This document shows, one piece after another, positions 27,389 to 41,300 of a stretch of 64,000 bases of DNA. Within the stretch, counting starts at the first letter, position 1. The number at the start of each line of letters is the position of its first letter. The notes beneath the pieces are model-generated. The model did not search any database, had not been told where the DNA came from, and saw nothing but the letters and a program-made list of their open reading frames with translations. The stretch is from contig NC_084893.1 in assembly GCF_958979055.1 (NCBI RefSeq), positions 5,893,071 to 5,957,070 on the forward strand, given 5' to 3'. Position numbers and translations under genes: made by a program. Source of the DNA: Alnus glutinosa. Lineage: Eukaryota; Streptophyta; Magnoliopsida; Fagales; Betulaceae.

Positions 27389-28756
27389 ATAAAAATGTGT
27401 TCTTTAACTAATATTTACTGAGTTGAATGTAAACACTCTAAATTAATGCTTTTGCTCTAAGAACATAAGCCTTATTTGGAAGCTAACCTTAATGGTTTTT
27501 TTTTTTTTTTTTTTTTGTTTTAAGTACAAATTCATATGCAAATTTAGGAGTTTTACCCCCACCCCCCCCTTTTTTTTAATTTTATGTAAGCGCACTTAGT
27601 ACAAACTCCATACGCTCAAAACATCCATAACAACATGGATTTCTAAAATTTAGATTCAAATTTGAGTTAAATCCACTTTCAAACAAGGCCAGTTTTAACA
27701 AACATAGCCTAAGTAATTAAGGTCGTGAATGGGCAATAATAGAATAAGTTATTGAAAATGAAATTCCTTAATACTTTTTAAACTAGTTTCCCATTTGTTG
27801 TTTGTGGTATGAGAGTGTAAGGAGGACATCCATCCCAAAACAATTACTTTATGGAAACTTGGTGCGAATCGTGAGAGACAAAATGTAGTGACATCTTTGC
27901 AAATGCTAATGAAAACAATAATTCTATATATATGATGATACCATATTCTTCTACCCTCTTTGTTATATATGGACTTGCTAATGATCAAGACAGTATAGAT
28001 TAGATTTAAGCACGTTTCTCAACCCTCATTCGGCCGTCTACTTTCCTCAACCTTTTACTTTGCGATCATTGTATTTCTAAGCTTATTTTTATATTATTAC
28101 AAGGTTGACTGCCTTCACTCCAAACGTTATGTTTACTTCCCATTATTAATAAATGATATATTAATTAATTGTATATATGGGGATCATTTAAGGTGGTCCA
28201 TCAACCATTTCCAAGATCTCAATCCAATTCAACTTCATCTTCTAGCTAGCAGTCCAATGGCAATCCAAAAAATCTTATACAGAATATAATCGTACAGGAG
28301 AATACTCTGCATTGTTATATATATATATATTAAGATATACATATCTTCCCTTTTGACCTTTTGTTTTACTTGTATAATTTATCTTTCTATCTTGACAAGA
28401 ACAACGAGTACACCAATCATTTCATCGGGTTGTGTATTGAAAGTATAAGTTTGCTTCGTTTAATTTTATTTTGAATGTGAGTTGAGTTAATTATCATATA
28501 GCTAAATAACCTATATATTCAAATTCAATTAATTTATTCTTCAAACAAATTCGAACTTGTTTGCAAATTGTTCAATTAATTTATTCATTATTTATATAAA
28601 GTAAATATTGTTATTATTTATATTTTTCATAATTCATGCTAATAACTGGTTACTTAATTATTGGTAATATTTTATTATTGAAGTCAATAAGATAAATTAA
28701 GTTTTTTTAGAAACGTATAAAACTTAACTTCACAAATCTTGTATTTATAATGAATC

Positions 28757-28793
<37 letters not shown>

Positions 28794-29939
28794 ATTATGA
28801 ATTACATATTTTAATTTAGAGGAAAATACACTTAACCCCCTCTCTCGGCGAAGTGTACCCCTTTTTGCATTTTGCAGTCCAATGTTCAAAAGTGACATTC
28901 GATCCCACAAAATACCTAGTCACTTACATCACATGTGATTTTTTTAATACTTGAATTTTCCAAAATGGCCTTGACAAGTGTAAAAAAAAAATACAAAGAA
29001 AAACTGAAAAAAGAAATGCTAAATATAAAATAAAAATGAAAAGAAGAAAAAGGCAAAAACAAAAAAACTATCGGGGTGGCCAAAACCACCCTATGTCCAA
29101 ATACACACATATATTTATATAAAGATTCATAGTCATTGTAATACCCCACTATATATAAATGAATTATTAGGCATTATACATGTGACACTGCTACTATTAC
29201 CTTACATATTAATGTAGCAAAATTTGCTATATATTTTTTTCACTAGTCCTCCACAAAATAACTTGGACGTTAAAAGTTGGTCCTTTATCAAATCCTGAGG
29301 ATATAAGGTAGTCCAAGTGTGTATTGGCTACTCCTTACCTTCTGCTGCTAAAACTGTAAAATCAAATAGTTTTACATATGAAAAAGGTGGGTTTACGGCT
29401 CAGTAAGCAAATTATCCAACCAATATTGGGTGTGTGACGTGAGCTTTCTATTTTGCTTTAAAATTGATCTCTCTTTGTTATCAAAGTCATTTAAAATACA
29501 AGTTAGTTCTCAAGTCAAAAGATAAATTTTTCTTTTTCTTACAAACGCATTGTCTTTACATCGCAATAATGGGCCTTTAAGGAAAGGTCAGTGCAAAACT
29601 CATTTCTTAAAGTCAAATTAAGAGAGAGATTTTTCTTTCGCATCAGGTTCTAAAACTTGACTTTCTTAGCATTTTATTTTATTTTATTTTAAACAAATAA
29701 CATGTATTATTTAGGATCTGAATGCCCGAATGCTACATCGTGAGCAATGAAGGACAAATCCCCCACATACTCTTAAGTTAGAAGGATCTGACTTAAAAAA
29801 CAATTACATATGTAGAATCTCAAATTTCACTAAAATTACAATCAGCCCCTAAACAAAGAAAATTCTAGTAAAACTTGAGCCACACATAAGCAATTGTACC
29901 TAGAAACAAGAGAATACACAAACACAACTAGCAGAAAAT
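27389..29939. other. AT-rich intergenic DNA
   Basis: Holds homopolymer tracts near 27.49-27.52 and 27.57 kb and a (TA)n run at about 28760-28790. I found no supportable gene. Confidence 0.4.
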
Positions 29940-30600
29940 ACAATCCAAAAACGTCAGAGGGGATCACTGCCTTCACCGGAGACCGGCGCGTGTACAACAC
30001 GCGCTTCCCCCGAAACCGCCAGCCAACAGATCAGCCACCCAGTGCCCGCCCGCGGCCATTGCAAGGCGAAAAAACGCCGGAACGAGACACCACGTGCCGG
30101 TAGAAGAGAGAACTTCACTGGCGCGTGACAATCACGCGCCGGTCACCAGTGATCCCGACAGCCGGAAACAACAGCGGCGGAACAAGAAAACGCCGGTGAA
30201 CCCATCTGAGCGGCGCGTGTTTCTAGAAAGCCGATGGATAGCCGTAGATCTAGCGTCAAAATTTGAAATCAATTTAGGCACAAAGCTCCACCGGCGAGAC
30301 AAAACGAAGGCAAGAAAACCCCGCCGGACGCCTCGGGAAGGACCTCCTGCCAGAGAACAAGAAGAACAGAAAAGAAAACAAACACAAATAACACAAACTC
30401 CAGAGTCCAAAGGACTCGGAGAACAAAACTCCACAGCCTAAACGATTAGGAGAACAACTACCATCCCCATGGTAAACACCATGGAGAAAGCAAAAAATTC
30501 CACCGGGGAAGGGTGGCTTAGAAGCCCCCCTTCCCGGCGATCAACACCCTGAGCCTTTTGTTTTGCAGAGAGAGAGAGAGAAAGTCGAAGGAAAAGAGAG
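29940..30600 (-). other. GC-rich island, possible LINE 5' region
   Basis: This stretch is far richer in G+C than its surroundings. It is full of CGCG and CCGG words, including repeated ACACGCG/CGCGTGT and CACGCGCC. On the minus strand it begins with a CT-rich run and has a long pyrimidine-rich open stretch without recognisable protein similarity. A smaller piece with similar words lies at about 31.01-31.10 kb. It could be the 5' untranslated part of a non-LTR retrotransposon or a CpG-like promoter island. I cannot decide between them. Confidence 0.35.
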
Positions 30601-32676
30601 ATGATAGGTATGTGTGTGTTTAACTCCTTAGCATTTTATTTTCCATCGATGAGAAACATTATTAAAATCAAAGCATTTATTTTTTAATTGATTGAGGAAA
30701 AGGGTTATAAGAGAGGATTCTTATCACTTCTGATTCAAAAAGAAAAAGAAGTGGATAATCTAACAAACAATACAAAAGCATGGGCAGTTGAAATTTAAAC
30801 TAAGAATGAAAGTAAGTGGAGGCAATGCTTCCGAAGAAGCGGGCCTAAAGATTTGTGACACGGATGTCAAAAATCAGAGCCACCAGTTAAGGTGGTTTAG
30901 TGTTGGGGGAAAGAACAAATAAGTCCAGAAATAAACAAAAAAAATACAAAAACAATAACATAAACAGCAAATGTCCGGTTGAAGGAGAAGGAATGGGAGT
31001 CAGCCTTGACGGTGCGTGAGGTCCACGCGCCGCCAAGAAGTGGCCTTTCATCAACGGAAAAAGACAACACCAACTGGATCCACCACAGGTATTGTAGCAT
31101 GCTCATGCTACAATACATACTATTTGATTGAGCTTTTAGTTTACTTTATTTTTTCAATTTATGATTTCATTCAGCGTATTCTTTCCCTTAACATTGAGTT
31201 TCTTAATTAAGCGTACTCTCCCACCTAACACTACGTCGTTATGCCTTACGTAAGTGTGAGATCTCATTCTGTTAAGCATACTCTTTCACTTAACTACTTT
31301 ATGATTAAAAGTAATTTAAAAAATTTGATGGTGTGAATGAAATATTGTTATTATTTTTGTTGGCAATGCAATAATTAAGCACGGAATTGACATTTTTATT
31401 TGTGGGGTTAAATGTTACTTAATGATGAGGGAAAAAGGGAGGAAGGGAGTAAATTAATGAAAGGTATGGGAGGGGTAGGTAAGGGTTGGAGAATGGAGAT
31501 GGAATGACTGCATGAAGAAAGTGATCCGTATTTTCACTTCATTCACGAGTCCCTACTCCCCCTACTCCCCCTACTCCCCCCCTACTCCTCTCATGTCACA
31601 TAGCGTATGTAGTGGGCGACTCAATCTCTTCTTTCCTTATTTTATTCTTTTTCCCAGTGTTCTTGAACCAAACAACCACTCTTCCTCTGCGCACTCGCGC
31701 TTACTTTTTGTGTGATTTTCATCGTCTTCATGTGCATGAACACCCTCTATTTTCTCGACGCCTTTCTACACTACGTCGTAACTCCAAAACGAGAGTGACA
31801 ATTAAAGGTAATTAATATTTCAACTTAAACATCTTTATTATTAATTTAATTTGAATATTACGTTAAATTATTATTTATTCTTAAAGTTTAAGATAAATGA
31901 CAAATGTGATGTTCAAATTTAAGACTTTTATTATTTTAAAAAATACAAATCTATAATTTATCTCTTCACATTAACTTAAGTTTTTAAGATAAATAATAAT
32001 TTAACAGTAATTAGTAAGTGAAATGAGAGGTAAACTATAAAGTTAGGATTCAAATTCACTACTTATCTTAAAATTTTAAGTATAAATTTAAATCATTCCT
32101 TAATAAGTGAAATGAGAGGTAAGCCGTAAAGTTAGGGTTTCTCTTATACCAAAAGTCTTAAGTATAAATTTTAATAAGAGTGAAATGAGAGGTAAACTGT
32201 GAGAGTCATAGTTATTTAGGACATCTGACTTTTGATTAGTTTAATTTTTCTTGTGGGGTCCCTTTAATCATTTGATTAGTTTTATTTTTAAATGAATAAA
32301 CTTCTCAATTAAACTTGGTTAAAAGTTAAGAAATTAAGCAGTTGAAACTTGTTAAAGACGACCATAATCACTTAACAGTAACACTAAATGAATCCGAAGA
32401 ACAAGTTGTGTTATTATTATTATGATGGAAGTTGATCGCCACGCTTTCCATTAAGAGCGTGGACCCATTAATCCACATGGACTGAGAACTGAAAAGAAGC
32501 ATGGATGGACTGATGAGGCTGAAGGCTGGCTGCTCCAGCTTCTCCTTGTTTGTACGCTAAAATTTACACTTCCCAAAGGCAAACACACCACTCCCACTCT
32601 CCTCTCTTCTACTTCTTCTATAATTCAACTACCCATCTCCATTTTCCAGCCACTAGCTTGTCGATCTCTCGGCGAC
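30601..32676. other. Upstream region of the KNOX gene
   Basis: No gene was recognised. A CTACTCCCC motif is repeated near 31.55-31.59 kb. A diverged block containing AGTGAAATGAGAGGTAA occurs three times, at about 32017, 32107 and 32180. The last 150 bases before the ATG are pyrimidine-rich and are probably the 5' leader. Confidence 0.45.
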
Positions 32677-34628
32677 ATGGATGAACTCTATGGCATCCAT
32701 TCTACTGCCACCGACTTCACGGTGCACCCTTCACTGGATAACTATTTGGTGAACAATTACGGCCAGTCCTTCCCGTCTCCGGTCCCCAGTTTTGGCGACC
32801 GGATACCGGTGTTTAGACCGGACCGGTTGTTGTCCGGTTCAGTGTCGTCGGTGGTATCCGACGCCGCTTCCATGGTGGCTGAGATTCAAAGAGGAGGCTC
32901 GGAAGAGGAGGTTTCCGGTGCAACCAGAGCCAAAATCGCTTCCCATCCTCTCTACCCTAAGCTTCTCCAAGCTTACATCGATTGCCAAAAGGTGAACCGT
33001 CTTGTTTTGTTTGTTTGTTTGTTTGTTCTATTTTTTTTGGACTCTCCGTTTGGTTGCTGGGAAAACGTAAGGAAAATGAAACTTAGAACCTCGTGATGAA
33101 ACAGAAAGAGTAATACTACAGCGTTGGTTAGAGAGGCTTACTGAAGAAGGTTCTTATGAGTCCTGATGATTTTCATAAAGTTGTCGTTTTGAACTACCAA
33201 ATTGTCGTTTTCAGCAATTGATTTCGTCGAGTTGAAGTGTTCGTTTGTTCCTTCAGATCTCAAGTTTCAGTTATGTGTTTTTAAAAGCTCGTGCTTTCCT
33301 ATGAAATTTCCTTTTCCTTGTTCTTTTGTTACGGATTTTCCGGTCGTTGAGGAAAAGTAGAAGAAAAAAACAGTTGGCTATAATGGATACTGTGAAGCAA
33401 CTGTAGTGGAGACTGTGCTATGCTCCTGGCGATTTTGAAATTTGGAGATTTTTATGGTATTTGATTGTACTAGGGTTTTCTTTTTTCTGTTTTGTACAGG
33501 TCGGAGCACCACCGGAGATAGCTGACGTGTTGGACGAAATTCGAAGAGAAAGTGATATTTGTAAGAGGACATCCGCTGCTTCCACTCGCTTGGGTGCCGA
33601 TCTAGAGCTCGATCAGTTCATGGTTTCTCTCTTTCTCTCTGAGAATGCTTAATTTATCCGGCTTTTCTTTTCTTTTTAATTAATTTTCATTCTCTTTCTC
33701 TTTCAAGCAGGAAACTTACTGCGATATATTGTGCAAGTATAAATCGGATCTCGAAAGGCCTTTCGACGAAGCGACTTCGTTTTTGAACGACATTGAAGTG
33801 CAACTCAACACTCTCTGCAATGGTGCTTCCAGAATCTGCGTTTATGGTCTCTCTTTCTCTCTCTCTCTCTCTCTCTTTGGGTTGTTTATATATGAAAGTA
33901 TATATTTTATTTACTTTGTCGAATTCTGTGCTGTGGGGGTTTTATATTTCCATGTTATTCTGGGAGGGCTTTTTTTTTTTTTTTTTTTTTTTTTAACTTT
34001 TTCTTTGTTTTTCCAAGAGGATTTACATGGTCACACATTAGGGTGTTTAGGTCAGAAAGGAGAAGATAGGTTAGCAGTGGACAGACTCACATGAGTAACA
34101 GTAAAAAATATATAGTAGGTTTCATAGGCCAAATTCCCCAATTGGTTCTGAACATTTATACCTACTGAACAAAAAAGGTTTCTGATTTCAGATATAAGTA
34201 ACCAAAACCCTAGAAATGGATGAGAGACCCTTTGCTGGGAAAGTTGCCTGTATTTACTTTTGTAACCGAAGGGAACGTGGAGGAATGTTTTGTTTATTGG
34301 GTTTGGATGATTCAAAGCCTTTTCATTTATTTTTCTCCCTCTTTGTTGTTTCCACTTCTAATAACCAATGTTTATCTCCAAGGCTTCTAATAACGACTCT
34401 GCAGTCTAGTACTGAAGCTTTAACTCTTGTGTACTTTTTTTTGTGCTGTTTATCTTCTCTGGGTTTTCTTTTTCTCATTTTTTTTTTCTTTTTAATTTCA
34501 TTCTTTTGGCTGTTTCTCAGGAATTAAAAACTACTATAGTTATTATTAATAGTTTTGCACATTTTCTTTTTACGGATGGTTGTTGTCTCATTAATAGTTT
34601 TGCACATTTTCTTTTTACGGATGGTTGT

Positions 34629-34688
<60 letters not shown>

Positions 34689-37600
34689 GTTAGTATAGAA
34701 TTAATAACCCTTGATGATAATTCTTCTTTCTTTTTTCATTTATTCTCAAGTAAATGTCTCCAAGAAAACTCTTCTACATATGATGACTGAACTTGACTTT
34801 TCCATGGTTTCATTCAATGATCGATGCCACGACTAATAATATCTTCTTGAAATTAGTTTAAAATTTTCCGGAACTGTCTTGCTCCCCCCTCTTTCATGGG
34901 TTGCAAAAGCCTCCACCATACATGGAGAGGTGCGACTTTGCTTGAAATCTTGAATGATGTGTAAACCTAAGAATGATTCTCTTTGTAGCATTGAATTATT
35001 GATAGGATTTTTTTCCTAATTACACCTAAGACTGCAACAACCTGCTGATTAGTTTATCGACGAAAGTTTCTAGCATTGGAGATAACATTATTTGAGACAC
35101 AAGTTAGTGGAGACCAAATTAAAATCTGTGTAACTTGTCCATATGTTAAGCTGATTTTCAACTAAATATTAATTTATGTAACCACTTTCAAAATCTCAGT
35201 TTGACATATAGAATATTTTCAGATTATGTTGGGGGGGCTGGCATCCTTCCCGTTGTTATAGCTATTGTATTAATATGTTAATATATTGGGCTTGGTTAGC
35301 TGTATTTAGTTTCTCTTTCCATTGTTAGGACGCTATCAAACCTGAAAATGAAGTTTACTTAGATGGGTACGTGTCTGTTTGCAAAATTGTTTTTAGAATA
35401 AAAATAGAATATTGCTGATAGAGGCTCGTGTTGTATTGTGAGTTGTAGCATCTAACCTTCCACATTCACAGTTCTCACGAGAACAATAGAATTTGTACCT
35501 CAACTTTCGAGGTGGCTCTTGAAGGTTTCCGTCATACCTTATTCAAGTTTTAGGCAAGGTTGAGACACTATTTTTACTTCAATCAATGGGACATGCATGC
35601 TTCTGGTGATTGCAATGATGCCACTCCTTTTGCAATGTGGGTGTAAATATGCTAGTTCACTTTTAAACAATTTGTTGTGATTCACATTTCTAGGCAGATG
35701 GCGATGGTCTTTATGATGTCTGGTGGCAGTCACTTGAGTTTAATGTATGGATACCATGGGCGATAATAAAATACTAAACATTTGGAAAGTTCTCAGGACG
35801 ATCAATTCTGCCATCCCAAATAGTAGAGATCGAGAAAATGTTTTCTATGAACATAATGGATCTCATCAGGAATAGTTGCAGGTAGTTGCAAATGTATTAA
35901 ATAATACTTTAACCTAAAGGAAGCCCCTTTTCTTCTTGATCAAGCATATTGTTAACACATAGATTCCTAGTAGAATCTTGCATTGAAAACATGATCATGG
36001 CTGAGTGAAGTACTGGGAGTTAGGTTTCCAAAATATTACATTTGCTCGTGTTGTAGTACTGATCTCATCTTCCTTTCAGACCTGTCTCATATATTAAAAT
36101 TTGCTTGATCACTGTTGATGTCCTACTTTTAAGGCTATGTGCATATTTAAATAATGGTTGAGCCCATAGGCTTTTGTACTTGGTACAGATGGATTTTGTC
36201 ACCAAAATGTTTTCTTTAGTTTTTCTTTTATGAGGTCAAGGCTATGAGAATGCACACAAAGTATGGTCCCAAGCTATTTTTAGCATCAGCATGAGAGAAA
36301 GCTGCTTTTTCATGCAACTTTAGTACCAGTCATGGTGGCCTGGAGGTTATAGATTTTGTTTGGAAATAAGAGCCATCAATGTGGATAGTTACTAATTAAT
36401 ATAATTAAAGCGGTTCAGACACGCGTAAAAAATTTATGATTTTTAAATTTTGAAGGAATTGCAGATGAGAGATTTGGCAATGGTAGCTCTAGATTGCATT
36501 TTAGCTGCTTGGGGTATCAGTGTTTGTGTGCTTGAGCACGTTCATTGAAATTCTTTTTGACTTAGTATACCTTAGACATAACTCCAATGTAGAATTTTAT
36601 ACACAAATCAATTACATGCTGTTAACTGTTTAGGAAAGAGCGTTTTGTCTTGAATCTTTTAAACTATTTGACATACGTTACTCCGATTACATGCTGTTAG
36701 CTGTTTAGGAAGTGCGTTTTCTTGTGAAGGTTTATCTGCCACATTGATATTATTGTTAATCCCATCCCAATCTTTGAGTCATGGTGGTCATACTGCTTCT
36801 TAGATGATATGCAAGATTTCTTTCATTTCATGCCCCTAGTGTTGAAGAGTGGAAAAACTTGTTTGTTACTTAGCCCTCTTGAAGTGAACTTTTTTTTTTG
36901 CCTTTGAATGAAACACATTTGAGTTAGAGGCCGTGGCTCTATTAAACTGATTTGTTGTCTATATTGGAAGACCTGGGCATTCTGTATTAGCAGTGTTGCC
37001 ACTCACCCATTTATGACTCTTCTACTTTTGAACTGGCAGTAATGTATCTCATTCAAGGTACTGATATTGTAGTTTTATCAATGCCTATCGCTAGAATGCG
37101 AAGCCCCTTCAATTCCTGTTTTTAGAAGTATTTCTCTATGACAGTAGATTTGCAAGGCTCTGAATGTTTGATTAAGACAAGAATTTTCTTTTGCTCGATA
37201 TATCCTAGATCCTTGTCTTTATGGCATGTAGATTATGTCTTCTATTTCTTTTATTTGATAAAAATTAGGGTTAAATACCTTATTGGTACCTGTGGTTTGG
37301 AAACTTTATTTTTTGTCTCCTGTGCTTTCATTCGTATCACAGATGGTATCTGTGATTTGGGAAAAGACAGAATTAGTACCTCCATTAATTTTTCCGTCCA
37401 AAAACTAACGGTTGGACATGTGTCAACTCCTGAGAGTCAACTCCTGAGAGTCAACATGTGTCATAATGTAAAAAAAAATAAAAAACAGAAAATAAAAAAC
37501 TTTAAAAATTAATAAAGAAATGAAAAATTGAAAAAAATTTAACTTTTTTAAAAAAATAAAAGTATTAAGAACTTTTAAAAAAGAAAATTTGAAAAGAAAA

Positions 37601-38300
37601 GAAAAGAAAAGAAGAGGCGTGGTTGAGCCACCCCGTTGGCCACCATGGGGGTAGCCGGCCACCCCCATTTTGGCCAAGGGGGTGGCCGAAGTACCCCCAT
37701 TATTCTTGTTTTTTGGTGCCTCGAATGATTGAAGATTGGCTTCCATTATTCTCTTCAATAACCAAATAAGCGTCTCTCTCTCTCTAGCTTTTATAATAAG
37801 CTCGTAATACATGTTCTGAGCATAAGATCCTTTTCTTATTTTATTTTATTTTTATTTGATTTTGTTTGTTGGGAGTGTTTGTATCAGATATAAGCCGTAT
37901 TTTTCTGTTATTATGTACGTATCCACCACTCCACTTTTTATCTCTTTTCTCCACACGTTTGTTTCTCCTTCTCTGTGACTGAAATGCACTGAACAAGTGC
38001 ATGCCTTTTGTATTGTGAAAGATTGATTCTGTGATAGCAGAAGTATCGCTATCCTAGGAAGATTCAAGGTTTACCCGTATTTTTGTTGGCAATTAAACAT
38101 GTCTTGCTAGGTATTAACCTAATATTATGAGTCTTCTTGCTCCTTGTTTGTTGTCTAAAGACAGTCATATTACACTTGTCTATAGTTTAACATCGTCTGT
38201 CATGTCCAGAAGATTGTTTTGGTCTGGTCTAGTTCCTGTCAAAAGAAGATAATTGGGGTTGTCTTCACCTAGCAAATTCACCATAAAACCAAACCAACTG

Positions 38301-38331
<31 letters not shown>

Positions 38332-41300
38332 ACAGAATGGTGCTTCATACATGGTGTGCACACACACACGAGGACGTTGTACTTTAGGAAGTTTCTGGAA
38401 AATCTATTGTAATTGTCCGAGTATAGACAGTTTTCGGAGAGGCAGTTTCGTTAGTCCATGACATGAATTTACTTGGGAGCTTGTTTTACCGTAGACAAAG
38501 TTATATAAACAATTGGTTATGGAAGCCCTATAATTTCATGTATTTACTTTTCAATATCTTCACTATTAATTACCAAAAAAAAAAAAAAAAAACACTGCCA
38601 CGAAAAAATTTTGGTCGGCGTTTTTGTGTAAAAATTGAACAGTTACAACTTACCGGTTTGAAAGTTATTTTTTGACATGCATTCTAATGATCCGTTTGGG
38701 TGTGCGATTTCAAAAAGTGCGTATAATTTGAAAAAATTGATTTTTAAAAATGCAGTTAAGTGTATGGCAAAATTGCAGTTTAACTTTTAAAATCGCAGAT
38801 TAGCATTTAAAATTTGGCCTTTTCAAAAAAATGCCATTTTACCAAGGATTTGAAAAGGCTAATTTTTTTTTTTTTTTTTTTTTGCTTTTTTAAATTGTAA
38901 TTTTTAAAAATGTAATTTTTCAAACGATTTATGTCTTGCGATTTGGTTTAAAATTGCACTTATTGTTTATGAAATCGTAATTTTAAACGCACTCTATGTA
39001 GAATACACGAATCAAAAAAGAAAAAAAAGAACACACCGAAAGCTGATTGAAATCTTAAAACTATGATATATAGAGACCGTATGCGAGGAATTGTGTTTGA
39101 AAATTATCATTAGATATGTGGAGCTCATGTGGGGGACCTACATGAGCTCGAGCTCCCTATTAGAAGTGAGAAGATAGGAGAAAGACAAAGAAATGAATGG
39201 GAAGGGTAAAGTTGGGAAACGTGTGTTGAGGAAAAGTAGTCCGAGAGCCCACATGGACTCCCGCAGTTCCCGCTGCAGACAGCTTTTAAACCATGAAGCG
39301 CAGTGGTGGAACCTGCGGTTGCCATTCTTAGTCTCACTCCACCGCCCCGGCACCACTACTCCCTAGGAGCCTTAACTTTTGTTGGGCAGCGACCAGTCGT
39401 GGTCACCAGCAGTAAAACCCTCACTCGATCTCCTTCTTCACACCTGCACAGAATTTAATGTCTTTTTCAAATTCAAAAATATTCGAAAAAATCAACCATT
39501 TATGATTTTTAAAGAAGTTGGAAAACAAGCTAATAAATAAGAGCATTGGGCGGAGCTTCCCTTGAGTTGGAGTTGGAGAAAATCACTTTTTCTTTAGCGA
39601 TTCAGACAGCCCGTACCACCTTTGAAAGACGCCACTTTCCCCCCACTTCTACCCCACTGACTGCGATACGACACAACGAACCTCCGAATCTTTCTTTGTC
39701 TCTCTTTCCCTCCTTTTCTCTCTCTCGCTTTGCACTGTTTTATGTGCTTGCTTGCGGGGCCCGCCTCCTTTACTAGGGCATTGGCTTATCGTCACATCCC
39801 ATCCATGGAAACATGGAGTCCTGCCTCCATGAGAAGAATAGTTGTTCGCTACACCCATTATGAGCTTGCCTTTCTTCTGTGCGCTCGCTGGCCCACTCCT
39901 CCATCACTACTCAACTCTTTGTTTCTTTTTTCTTTTTTTCTCTTCTTTTTATTTTTTATTTATTACCTTTGAGAACTAGAACTTGATCTTCTACTCTTTT
40001 CTTTTCGCTATTATGGGGATTTTGTTTTTTGTTTTATTTGTTTTTATATATATTTTTTGCTACATTCATGTGGTTTTTTTGGTGTTTATTTATTTTTTTT
40101 TTTTTTGGTTGAATGATACTTTATAAAAAATGAAAGAATAGAATATACAAGAAAGCAGTTTACTCCTTATTGACTCGGAGGCAGCAGCCAGCAAGAAGCA
40201 AAGCTGAGAGAATAGCTACATCATAGAAAAAGGGAGAAATGCTACACACTTTTTCACTCCCACACTTCCAAGTACACACTTTAATGGTGATTTTCACTAC
40301 TATGTCAGGAAGTGTGGAATAGGCTTGGCAATTCGGGTTCACGAGTCGGGTTCGTGTCAAAAATTGCCAAGCCTATTGTGGAAGTGGGAACGTGTAGCAA
40401 CTTCTCTTGGAAAAAAAGGTTAAATACCATTTGGGTACTTGTGGTTTGCAAGGTTTATTAAGTAGCTATCAAAGTTTTCAAGTGTCAATTATACTACTTG
40501 GGTTTTACATATTGTTGTTTTTACTGCCTCTGTTAATGTTTCGTCAAAAAACTTAATGGCTATTTGCCACTGGTACATGTGGCCACATTGCCGCCTATAA
40601 AATTGTGCCATTTGTGCACCTGACCAGATTAGACTTGTCATCTTGCCACATCATTCCATATCAGCTCCATGTTAGCATTTCGGGAAAGAAAGCTCAGACG
40701 ACATTTGTGCCTCCTAACAAAACAAGGTGCCCAATGTCTCTGATCCTGAATCAATGGTATTGATAAGCTCAATGAGTGCCGAAATCGGAGTTTGTGACTT
40801 GGTTAACACTAATGGGGTCTGGTCCTTGGAGCGCTGTTTGGATGGGATTCAAAAGATTATAGCTAGGTTCTTCATTATTGGCCGTTGTTGGCTCAGTTCG
40901 ACGAGGTTGTGACCAAGTTGCCCATTAGGTGCAATAGTGGGGCTCGTTCGGTGGACTTTCACATTTGTGGGCTTTGCACTCTTGGCGTAGTTGTGAAATT
41001 GAGATAAGTTTGTGAGTCCTTGTTATTTTGTTGTGCAATGGATAATGCCCCGATGTGATCACCGACCTCCATGATTTGCTCCGACATGGGCTCTTCTTGG
41101 TTAGGGCCGTCAACAATGATAATGGGGTGATCCAACCGATGGAGGAAATCGGCCAAATTTGCAAGTAATTCAACATGTTGTTCCACGTCGACACGGCCAG
41201 GTGTTGGCGTAAATCCCCATCAACATGGAGAAGTGGAATGTGAGCTTGATGTCTCTAAGTGGGCACAAGATTACATGTCAAAAGGGGTTGGGGCGTTGTA

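Noticed and set aside
30094-30441. 115-codon frame and its antisense 100-codon frame in the GC-rich island
   Set aside because: Long frames on both strands are expected in GC-rich DNA. Neither shows a domain or splice context.
37138-37812. Open frames in KNOX intron 3
   Set aside because: They overlap low-complexity A/T tracts and a repeat shared with 40.42 kb. No protein similarity was recognised.
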